Assembly: GCA_913776405.1 (NCBI GenBank) | Contig: CAJYOV010000366.1 | Coordinates: 1 to 5,309 of the forward strand | Length of the DNA: 5,309 bases | Reading direction: 5' to 3' | Source: Pseudobdellovibrionaceae bacterium | Lineage (GTDB): Bacteria > Bdellovibrionota > Bdellovibrionia > Bdellovibrionales > JAMPXM01 | Shown here: positions 1 through 4,911 of the stretch, piece after piece | Layout: each line of letters opens with the position of its first letter | Numbering within the stretch: the stretch's first letter is position 1 | Program-made: the position numbers and the translations under genes | The notes under the pieces: model-generated | Seen by the model: only the letters and a program-made list of their open reading frames with translations | Databases searched by the model: none | Told to the model about the DNA's origin: nothing

Positions 1-65
1 GGCGGCTGCGGGTGCGGCGGCTGCGGCTGCAGGTGGTTTTGTCGGGCTAGCTCCGGAGGTTGGTT

Positions 66-146
66 GCGTGGGTCGCGTAGGGTCGCAGTAGTCGCGTGGG
101 ATCGCGTGAGCTGCGTGACGTGCGCATGAAATGCGTGGCTTGCGCT
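66..146. repeat. Degenerate GCGTG array, about 9-10 bp period
   Basis: GCGTG or a one- or two-base variant begins at 66, 75, 85, 94, 104, 113, 122, 133 and 142, giving intervals of 9, 10, 9, 10, 9, 9, 11 and 9 bp. The exact core occurs at 66, 94, 104, 113 and 133; the others are variants such as GCGTA (75) and GCGCA (122). Flanks often extend it to GTCGCGTGGG-like units. The spacing is close to one DNA helical turn. Function is unknown: it may be a decayed minisatellite or an array of protein-binding sites. Confidence 0.5.
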
Positions 147-169
147 GAGTTGAACGGCGTGCGCATGAA
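119..169. repeat. 12-bp direct repeat CGTGCGCATGAA, two copies
   Basis: Exact copies lie at 119-130 and 158-169, 39 bp apart start to start, at the end of the GCGTG array. They suggest local duplication or a pair of binding sites. Confidence 0.6.
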
Positions 170-199
170 TTGGGTGATGGTCGCGAAACTTATCTACGA

Positions 200-230
200 C
201 TCACGCAAGTCGATTAGGCCTCGCGCAAGT
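200..230. repeat. Paired 11-bp repeat CTCRCGCAAGT
   Basis: Copies at 200-210 (CTCACGCAAGT) and 220-230 (CTCGCGCAAGT) differ at one base and start exactly 20 bp apart. Their reverse complements resemble CTTGCGCTGAG at 140-150, so the region also has inverted-repeat character relative to the upstream array. Confidence 0.5.
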
Positions 231-327
231 TTACCCGGGGACTAGCATCGGCCGGCTGAGGCTTGCATATTTTGAGTTAATTCCGCTGCTAACCGTTGCA
301 ATCAGGAGCCGTGTAATCTCATTAGAC

Positions 328-373
328 TTATAACGCACGCGTTCGGCAACGTTGCCGAACGGGTGCGTTATAA
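328..373. repeat. 46-bp near-perfect palindrome without a spacer
   Basis: The two 23-base halves (328-350 and 351-373) are reverse complements at 22 of 23 positions; the only mismatch is G339 against G362. The centre is AACGTT, with no loop, and both outer ends read TTATAA in symmetric fashion. No T-run follows on either strand, so it does not look like an ordinary intrinsic terminator. A dimeric DNA-binding protein site, a recombination or resolution site, or a cruciform-forming element are possibilities. The role is not known. Confidence 0.85.
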
Positions 374-485
374 ATGGAGACTCGAAACAGATCGCGAAAT
401 CTCACCTGTTGAAGCGTTGGCGGCTTAATAAGCCGGATGAGCCGCAGTCAGGCCGGATTAAATGACGCAGCTATTCTTCAAGTTG

Positions 486-518
486 GCGAAGCATTGCGTT
501 AGCGCCGTCGGGCTTCGC
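486..518. repeat. 7-bp inverted repeat GCGAAGC / GCTTCGC
   Basis: Perfect 7-bp arms at 486-492 and 512-518 are separated by 19 bases that can themselves form a small GCG/CGC pairing. No T-run follows on either strand. It may be a structured 3' region of the minus-strand operon transcript, or chance. Confidence 0.35.
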
Positions 519-635
519 ATACTCTCCGATCATGAGTCGAGAGAAGCAAACGCAAAAGATCCATGCCGCCAGTCATTTACTGACAAAACCTGCTTTTAAC
601 CACTCTAGCAGTCGGCTCACGAGCTCCACGCGCGC

Positions 636-1121
636 TCAAGCGCCGTAGTCGATCCAGGTGTCTTCGCCTTCGTAGACACGCACCTTCGCGAGGTGCACGC
701 GACCTGAGCCGCCGAGGCGCTTCTCAGGCGGTAATGCGCGGTGGGCTTCGACGTGAACGTTTAAGAGCTCGTAGAACTTCTGTGCGAGACGCTCGGGGGT
801 GGGCGCAACGCCTGCGAATTCAGGAATTTCGTTTAAGTGCTTGTGGTCGAAGCGTGCGGCGACGTCTTTCAGCCAACGATCAACATCGACGAGGTTGACG
901 ATCATGCCCGAGAGCGGATCGATCTCGCCGTCGAAGTGCGCTTCAATCAGGAAGTTGTGGCCGAAACCTTCTTCGCGGTAGAGCGAGCCAAAGGCTTTGC
1001 GATTCTCTTCGTCCGTAAGATTTGGCGAGGCATAGCGGTGTGCCGCCGCGAAACTGACAGCGCGGACGAAGCGCGTTGCGAGCTTTGCGGCACCAGCCGA
1101 GCGAGTCGACCCAGGCGTCAT
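636..1121 (-). CDS. 6-pyruvoyl-tetrahydropterin / 6-carboxytetrahydropterin synthase (QueD) family protein, divergent active site
   Basis: This 161-residue protein has the PTPS/QueD fold signatures in order: FAAAH (24-28, His28 a metal ligand), GHNF (54-57), GMIVNLVDVDRWLK (72-85), FDHKHLNE (91-98, the Asp-His catalytic pair 92-93), PTPE (107-110) and VRVYEGEDTWIDY (147-159, Glu151). The family acts on dihydroneopterin triphosphate; QueD makes 6-carboxytetrahydropterin for queuosine and other deazapurines. Compared with the usual FGKCxxxxGHGHNY block, this protein has Leu47 where the catalytic Cys is expected and Phe53 where the first His of HGH, a metal ligand, is expected. Activity may therefore be altered. 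The start chosen is ATG 1121, which overlaps the upstream gene's stop (ATGA). A longer in-frame start at 1187 would add an Arg-rich extension lying inside the upstream gene and is less likely. No other queuosine or folate gene is in the window. Confidence 0.88.
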   Translation of the reverse strand: MTPGSTRSAGAAKLATRFVRAVSFAAAHRYASPNLTDEENRKAFGSLYREEGFGHNFLIEAHFDGEIDPLSGMIVNLVDVDRWLKDVAARFDHKHLNEIPEFAGVAPTPERLAQKFYELLNVHVEAHRALPPEKRLGGSGRVHLAKVRVYEGEDTWIDYGA

Positions 1122-1648
1122 ACTCCGAACCCGCCACCAAGAGTAACAAAGTACTGCGTGTCGTTCTCGACGCCGTTCTTCACCCATTCGTTAAAGATCG
1201 TCTTGATACCGCCGCCAATCGAGATGCCGCCCGCGCGGACAGTCAAACCGGCTTCACCGAACGGCGCCGGATCGACGCTCGACTCAGTCGTAAAGCGATA
1301 CCCAGGTGCAACGAAAAGACTCAATCCATTTCGATAATCACCCGTCTCAAGCACGCCGCGAATCGAAGTATCGATCCCGTAGACTTCTTTGGATCCACTC
1401 TGAAAACGGCCGAAGAGCGAATTTCGCCAAGTGATGTTCTTCGTCGCGAGAAGGTTAATACCGACGTTCGCTTCCGTGTAAGTCGAGCCGTTGCGATTTC
1501 CGGTCGAAGCTCCGATGTCGATGCGAAGGCGTTGATTGTCCGATGACTCTTGTGCCCAGCCCTGAGTTGGTAAAAGCATCGAAGTACTAGCTAGCACAGT
1601 CGCGATAGCGACGACACCCGTCTTAAATCTCAAAATGAAAGTACGCAC
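1118..1648 (-). CDS. Exported outer-membrane beta-barrel-like protein, unknown function
   Basis: This 176-residue protein begins at a GTG codon preceded by GGGAGG four bases upstream. The N-terminus (MRTFILRFKTG, hydrophobic stretch 11-26, then GWA before QESS) is a signal peptide with probable cleavage after Ala32. The mature part of about 144 residues has alternating polar and hydrophobic segments rich in Gly, Thr and aromatics (for example 41-48, 59-67, 90-102, 104-118, 131-145, 164-176), as in small 8-strand outer-membrane barrels. It ends in GGGFGV rather than the classic terminal Phe or Trp. The last codon overlaps the start of the PTPS-family gene (ATGA), so the two form an operon with coupled translation. 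No family was named with certainty; an OmpA-, OmpW- or porin-like small barrel is the inference. Confidence 0.75.
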   Translation of the reverse strand: MRTFILRFKTGVVAIATVLASTSMLLPTQGWAQESSDNQRLRIDIGASTGNRNGSTYTEANVGINLLATKNITWRNSLFGRFQSGSKEVYGIDTSIRGVLETGDYRNGLSLFVAPGYRFTTESSVDPAPFGEAGLTVRAGGISIGGGIKTIFNEWVKNGVENDTQYFVTLGGGFGV

Positions 1649-1753
1649 TCGACCTCCCGCCCTACTTAAAAAAACCGACTTCAGTCTGCAGCAAATCCCC
1701 CAACCGGATCAACTCGCAAGGCAAGAACGTGCGAAGCGCGCAGCGCGTTCGAA

Positions 1754-1786
1754 ATAAAAAAAGGCTGAGAGTTGCCCCCCAGCCTT
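1754..1786 (-). terminator. Rho-independent terminator of the small exported-protein gene
   Basis: On the minus strand AAGGCTG (1786-1780) pairs with CAGCCTT (1767-1761), extended by G-U and G-C pairs, and a run of seven T (1762-1756) follows directly. It sits about 28 bases past the stop of the small gene at 1814, which it should terminate before the beta-barrel gene. Confidence 0.9.
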
Positions 1787-1813
1787 CCCATAATTTCCGC
1801 CTGAAAGCAGAAA

Positions 1814-2056
1814 TTAGTGAGCCATTTCGCCTTCAGCGTGCTCGTGGCCAGCTTCGCCGTGAGCTGCGCCTTTTTTAGCTGCTTTTGCTTTCTTAGCAGT
1901 TTTCTTAGTTGTTTTTGTTTCAGTTGTTGTAGCTGTCTCAGTGTGAGCAGCTTCAGCAGCAGCTGGTGCAGCAGGCGCTGCAGCTGGCTCATTAGCTTGT
2001 GCGAGAACTGGAGCAGCAACGAGTGCAGCAACTGCGAGTGTAGCGAACATTTTCAT
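1814..2056 (-). CDS. Small exported Ala/Lys/His-rich protein, acid-shock (Asr)-like in composition
   Basis: The 80-residue product has a clear signal peptide (MKMFATLAVAALVAAPVLAQA), cleaved after Ala19 or Ala21. The mature peptide has an Ala/Pro segment (25-37), a Thr/Glu segment (39-50), a Lys/Ala segment with eight Lys between 48 and 62, and a tail of 18 residues with four His (66, 71, 73, 80) and four Glu (68, 72, 75, 77). The layout recalls periplasmic acid-shock proteins of the Asr type and His-rich metal-binding peptides, but homology cannot be established from low-complexity sequence. The start is fixed by AAGGAG five bases upstream of ATG 2056. It has its own promoter, leader hairpin and terminator, so it is probably an abundant monocistronic product. 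A Leu/Gln-rich frame over the same bases is a shadow. Confidence 0.85.
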   Translation of the reverse strand: MKMFATLAVAALVAAPVLAQANEPAAAPAAPAAAEAAHTETATTTETKTTKKTAKKAKAAKKGAAHGEAGHEHAEGEMAH

Positions 2057-2071
2057 AAGATCTCCTTAGGG

Positions 2072-2091
2072 TCGAAGCAAAAGCGCTTCGA
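2072..2091 (-). promoter_or_regulatory. Leader hairpin just upstream of the ribosome binding site
   Basis: TCGAAGC and GCTTCGA form a perfect 7-bp stem with a 6-base loop (2079-2084). It ends four bases before the AAGGAG at 2067-2062. If transcription starts near 2103 it lies in the first third of the leader. It could stabilise the mRNA 5' end or modulate ribosome access. Confidence 0.55.
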
Positions 2092-2109
2092 GCTGTCTTT
2101 GTGTGATCA

Positions 2110-2147
2110 ATCGTAAATATGGCCTTGGGGAAAGCAAACATTTTTTT
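2110..2147 (-). promoter_or_regulatory. Probable sigma-70-type promoter with upstream A-tract
   Basis: On the minus strand TTGCTT (2137-2132) and TACGAT (2115-2110) are spaced by 16 bases and match the -35/-10 consensus at three or four and four positions. A run of seven A (2147-2141) lies just upstream of the -35, as in UP elements. The predicted transcript starts near 2103 and leads to the small exported-protein gene. Confidence 0.5.
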
Positions 2148-2243
2148 GTAGGTCTCTTCAAAAGTTTGCCGCTTCGTGCTGTGCTTAGACCTGGACTCGC
2201 ACCGACACCGCGCCTTCCGATTCTGAGTTTTTGAAGGGGGATC

Positions 2244-2819
2244 ATGGCTTTTCTTTCTCGTGTTTTCATCAAGGGTCTGATCACACTTCTGCCCATTACG
2301 CTGACGCTCGCGTTGCTAATTTGGGTCGCAACGCGAGCCGAGTGGATGTTTGGAGAACCGCTCCGGCAAATCATTCCAGACGCTTTTTACTTTCCGGGAG
2401 CGGGCGTTTTTTTAGCAATCGTCGTCATCTTTTTGGTGGGTCTTGCGGTCAACAACTTCCTGACAAACCGCTTCGTCGCCTTCCTCGAGGCACAGCTCGA
2501 GCGCGTCCCAGTCATCAAAAACATCTATTCGCCGCGGCGCGACGTCACTCAAATGGTCGCGAAAAAGGAACACTCCAATCTGCAGCGAGTCGTAATGGTG
2601 CGCATGGGTGATGTCGAAACAATGGGCTTGATCACGCGCGACACGTTTACGGATTTGCCTGAAGGCACAATTCCGCCCGATCACGTAGCAGTCTTTCTAC
2701 CGTTCTCGTATGGAGTCGGTGGCTTCACCGTTTTGGTTGCGAAAAACAAAGTGCGCGAAACAGCGCTTCCCGCTGAGAAGGCACTTCAATTGTCGATCAC
2801 CGGCTGGGTAAAGGGCTAA
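2244..2819 (+). CDS. DUF502 family inner-membrane protein
   Basis: This 191-residue protein starts at ATG 2244 behind GAAGGGGG (spacing 3). It fits the DUF502 family in length and layout: a first transmembrane helix (about 10-30) after a short basic N-terminus, a second (about 54-72), the conserved RVPVIKNIYSPRRDV block (87-101, compare the family pattern R-[IV]-P-x-[IV]-x-x-I-Y), then a soluble beta-rich domain. DUF502 proteins have no established biochemical role in bacteria; plant relatives (COV1/LCV) affect vascular patterning. Where the family usually has a PTTPNPTSG-like loop, this one has PFSYGVGG (153-160), so it may be a divergent subgroup. It stands alone, divergent from the small exported-protein gene by a gap of 187 bp, and its stop is 2 nt from the stop of the opposing gene. 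Confidence 0.87.
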   Translation: MAFLSRVFIKGLITLLPITLTLALLIWVATRAEWMFGEPLRQIIPDAFYFPGAGVFLAIVVIFLVGLAVNNFLTNRFVAFLEAQLERVPVIKNIYSPRRDVTQMVAKKEHSNLQRVVMVRMGDVETMGLITRDTFTDLPEGTIPPDHVAVFLPFSYGVGGFTVLVAKNKVRETALPAEKALQLSITGWVKG

Positions 2820-2821
2820 CT

Positions 2822-3277
2822 TCAAAGACTCATTTCCGGTTCGATCATTTTATTCATCGCGCTCACCAATTCACCGACAGTTGTTTCGAGTCGGTCCAAC
2901 TCGGAGTCGGTTTTCACGTTTTGAATTTCAGAACTGCCGACGAGATTCAAGGTCTGTTCCGCTAGATCAACGATCACAGGCTCAAGTCGTTGCGAATTTT
3001 GCGGATGCATTTGGATCGCGACCGATGCCGCCTTATCGAGTGAGATGAGAAGGCGTTCGATTCTCAATCGTCGCTGAATCAAGAGCTCACCTGAACGGTC
3101 GGCAATTTTGCGCTCAGCCGTCGATGCCACTCGCCGTACAACGCTCTGGACTTTCGTCGGCGACAACGCTTGCAAACCGTTGGATGAGCTGAAGGAACCC
3201 GACGTTGAAGTTGAAAGAGATGCGGACACCACAAGAGGAACGAACATCAGCCCCGGTATCATCGACAAGAGTTTCAT
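2822..3277 (-). CDS. Exported alpha-helical protein, unknown function
   Basis: This 151-residue protein starts at ATG 3277 with a very strong AAGGAGG (3288-3282) four bases upstream. A signal peptide (MKLLSMIPGLMFVPLVVSA, cleavage after Ala19) is followed by a Ser/Thr-rich stretch (20-36) and a predominantly helical remainder. The helical part has heptad-like Leu/Ile/Val spacing and charged residues (42-83, 98-113, 125-145), a pattern seen in small periplasmic coiled-coil proteins. No known family was recognised. It is convergent with the DUF502 gene and divergent from another exported helical protein across about 190 bp, which may hold both promoters. It has no cysteine and no obvious catalytic motif. 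Confidence 0.75.
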   Translation of the reverse strand: MKLLSMIPGLMFVPLVVSASLSTSTSGSFSSSNGLQALSPTKVQSVVRRVASTAERKIADRSGELLIQRRLRIERLLISLDKAASVAIQMHPQNSQRLEPVIVDLAEQTLNLVGSSEIQNVKTDSELDRLETTVGELVSAMNKMIEPEMSL

Positions 3278-3466
3278 AACCCCTCCTTCTTCTCATCTTA
3301 GAGACGACGTCCAGCGAATTGTTCCCAACTCCGCCACAGAAGGCGGTCCAGTTTGCCTCATTTTCTAAACACTCTCTAAACGAATGCGCGTAAGCATTTC
3401 TCACTCCCATTCGCGACACTGGTTTTGCTCACTCGCCAAAAGTTTCCATGGAAAGGAACTTCAGCC
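3278..3466. promoter_or_regulatory. Divergent intergenic region between two exported-protein genes
   Basis: The 189 bp must hold the promoters for both flanking genes, but no convincing -35/-10 pair was found. Visible elements are a GC hairpin CCGCC/GGCGG (3331-3335 and 3342-3346, 6-base loop), two TCTAAAC copies (3364-3370 and 3375-3381) exactly 11 bp apart, and a 6-bp inverted repeat around 3382-3399. Confidence 0.45.
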
Positions 3467-4012
3467 ATGACAATCCACCGCTTCAAAGAGTCGCTTCGCT
3501 TAACACTGATCGTTGGCCCATCACTCTCGATCGCTCTTGCGGGAAATTTGGCTCAGAGCCGCGATCAAGAACCTGCAGCGCAAGCGCCTTCCTTCAAAGA
3601 GCAAGTGAAGCTCAACGAAGCAATCGTTAAAAAGGTAACCGCTCGCGCGATTCAAGAAGCACCCCGCGCAGAAACGAAACTCGAAAAATTCGCGACTCGC
3701 CAAGTTCGCACCTTCCAAGAATTGTTGGACGGCCTGACCGAACGCGCTGAGATGATTGCCGAGATGAAATCACTCTCTCAAGCGGATCGCACTCGCCTTC
3801 AGGAAGCTCTTAAGAATTTCGACCAAGACCTCATGATCGCTCGCGAATCTCTAGAACGCATGAAAGCGTCAAAGACGAACGATGATCCATTTCTTGAAGA
3901 AGAGTTGAAGTCGAGCCTTTTCACGGTGCAAGAATCGGCTAGCGCCGCTCAAGGCGAAGTGATCGGTCTCGACGATTTTCAAGGCTTTAAAGTCAGCCGC
4001 ACAGGACAGTGA
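3467..4012 (+). CDS. Exported coiled-coil-like protein, unknown function
   Basis: This 181-residue protein is called from ATG 3467, preceded by GAAAGGAA about nine bases upstream. A TTG at 3425 would add 14 residues ahead of the signal peptide and has no ribosome binding site. The N-terminus (MTIHRFKESLRLTLIVGPSLSIALA) is a signal peptide with cleavage near Ala25 or Ala29. The rest is rich in Glu, Lys, Ala, Gln and Leu, with long amphipathic helices (about 43-64, 68-101, 104-135, 142-162) and no cysteine, consistent with a periplasmic helical bundle or coiled coil. No family was recognised. Its 3' end overlaps the 3' end of xthA on the other strand by 34 nt. It shares an upstream region with the divergent exported protein at 2822-3277. 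Confidence 0.78.
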   Translation: MTIHRFKESLRLTLIVGPSLSIALAGNLAQSRDQEPAAQAPSFKEQVKLNEAIVKKVTARAIQEAPRAETKLEKFATRQVRTFQELLDGLTERAEMIAEMKSLSQADRTRLQEALKNFDQDLMIARESLERMKASKTNDDPFLEEELKSSLFTVQESASAAQGEVIGLDDFQGFKVSRTGQ

Positions 4013-4788
4013 TCTGATCCATAAACGTCCGGCGCGTGTTCCGTTTTTAAGAGCCGCCCTTTCGTTTCAGGATTCGTGAAGAAGTAGTCGAGGCGCCAAC
4101 CGACGTTCTTTTCGCGAACTCCAGGGCGATAGCTCCACCACGTGTACTTGTCGCCGCCTTTTTCAAATTCTCTAAAAGCGTCGACCCAACCGAGATCGAC
4201 GAATCTGTCCATCCAAGCGCGTTCCTCTGGTAGGAAACCCGCATTCTTGGTGTTGGTTTTCGGATTTTTTAAATCGATCTCTTTGTGCGCGATATTGAAG
4301 TCGCCGCAGATGTAAACCTCTCTGCCCTGAGCGCGCAGACTCTGCAACCGCTCTTCAGCCGCTGCACAGAATGCCAACTTGTAAGGAAGGCGCTGGTGTT
4401 CGCGCTGTGAGTTTGGCCAATACGAATTGATCACGGTGATCTCACCGTCTTGCCCAGGATTGAAATCCGAAAGTTTAAAGTCCGCTTCTAACCATCGGCC
4501 TTCACTATCGAACTCTTGTTTGCCGAGCCCTGCACGGATCGCGAGAGGCTCTTTCTTGGAATAAATCACGAGACCCGAGTAGCCCGGCTTTTCTGCGAAG
4601 TGCCAGTGCGAAAAGGCGCCGCCTGGATGCAAGAGCGTCTCGTCTTCTTCGACTTGCTCGTGCCCGACTTTGATTTCTTGAAGGCAGACGATGTCGGACG
4701 CCTCCTTTACGAACCAATCTAAAAAGTTCTTCTTATGAACTGAGCGCAGTCCATTCACATTCCAGGTCGCAAGCTTTAAAGAATTCAT
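3979..4788 (-). CDS. xthA: Exodeoxyribonuclease III (AP endonuclease family 1)
   Basis: The 269-residue length is typical for XthA/ExoA. The enzyme cleaves DNA 5' to abasic sites and has 3'-5' exonuclease and 3'-phosphatase activity, acting in cytoplasmic base excision repair. Catalytic motifs are all present: WNVNGLR (9-15, Asn10), LQEIK (36-40, metal-binding Glu38), NSYWPN (121-126, Tyr123), GDFNIAHKEIDL (162-173, Asp163 and Asn165), GFLPEER (184-190), GWRLDYFF (230-237, Asp234) and GSDHCPV (257-263, Asp259/His260). No strong ribosome binding site precedes ATG 4788, but the N-terminus aligns with the family and no better start exists. It is a single gene, convergent with the exported coiled-coil protein and divergent from the cyclic-nucleotide-binding protein. 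Confidence 0.97.
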   Translation of the reverse strand: MNSLKLATWNVNGLRSVHKKNFLDWFVKEASDIVCLQEIKVGHEQVEEDETLLHPGGAFSHWHFAEKPGYSGLVIYSKKEPLAIRAGLGKQEFDSEGRWLEADFKLSDFNPGQDGEITVINSYWPNSQREHQRLPYKLAFCAAAEERLQSLRAQGREVYICGDFNIAHKEIDLKNPKTNTKNAGFLPEERAWMDRFVDLGWVDAFREFEKGGDKYTWWSYRPGVREKNVGWRLDYFFTNPETKGRLLKTEHAPDVYGSDHCPVRLTLKP

Positions 4789-4911
4789 ACCAGGCGGAGT
4801 CTACCACAGGACTCGCAAGGCCGCTGCGACGTACGGCTGGTGTAAACGCTGCGTCCAGATTTAAGGCTTACGACTCAAGGCCATGTCTCAAAATGACGAA
4901 GAGTGCCTACC
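4789..4911. promoter_or_regulatory. Divergent intergenic region between xthA and the CNBD gene
   Basis: These 123 bp should carry promoters for both flanking genes; no clear consensus promoter was seen. A 9-bp imperfect direct repeat, CGCTGCGAC (4822-4830) and CGCTGCGTC (4848-4856), starts 26 bp apart. Confidence 0.35.

Larger units (their letters stand above)
1..635. other. Intergenic, repeat-rich stretch with no convincing gene
   Basis: All frames were inspected and no ORF with a plausible start, ribosome binding site and protein-like composition was found. From the left edge one plus-strand frame (2-91) reads as an Ala/Gly-rich tail ending in TAG at 89-91. It could be the end of a gene entering from the left, but the same bases also read as Ala/Pro-rich on the minus strand, so this is probably low-complexity sequence. 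A 21-codon plus-strand ORF (437-502) has no clear ribosome binding site. The stretch contains a G-skewed GCGTG array, short direct repeats, a 46-bp palindrome and a 7-bp inverted repeat, each listed separately. It lies downstream of the minus-strand PTPS-family gene, so it would hold that operon's 3' end, but no clear intrinsic terminator was seen. Confidence 0.6.

Noticed and set aside
2..91. Ala/Gly-rich plus-strand frame from the left edge, possible end of an upstream gene
   Set aside because: Both strands read as Ala-rich there, the tail has no recognisable domain, and the start is outside the window. Kept only as a note in the intergenic entry.
66..230. CRISPR array
   Set aside because: The units are only about 9-12 bp and degenerate, with no spacers of 25-40 bp and no cas genes.
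241..330. Possible tRNA or structured RNA in the left region
   Set aside because: No TPsiC-arm sequence or cloverleaf pairing could be found.
328..373. Palindrome as an intrinsic terminator or as a dif/XerCD site
   Set aside because: No T-run follows on either strand. GGTGCGTTATAA recalls a XerC arm, but no matching XerD arm lies at the proper spacing.
587..611. Minus-strand terminator after the PTPS-family gene (CTGCT/AGCAG followed by GTTTT)
   Set aside because: The stem is only 5 bp with a 12-base loop and the T-run is weak.
636..1187. Longer start for the PTPS-family protein at 1187
   Set aside because: It would add 22 Arg-rich residues without family similarity inside the upstream gene, while ATG 1121 forms a typical ATGA overlap.
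837..1546. Plus-strand ORFs opposite the operon
   Set aside because: They are shadows of the two minus-strand genes, with no ribosome binding sites and no protein-like motifs.
1681..2116. Leu/Gln-rich minus-strand ORF and Cys/Ser-rich plus-strand ORF over the small exported gene
   Set aside because: Their composition results from reading the low-complexity Ala/Lys/Thr codons in other frames; one also crosses the terminator.
3425..3466. TTG start extending the exported coiled-coil protein
   Set aside because: It has no ribosome binding site and would place 14 polar and basic residues ahead of the signal peptide.
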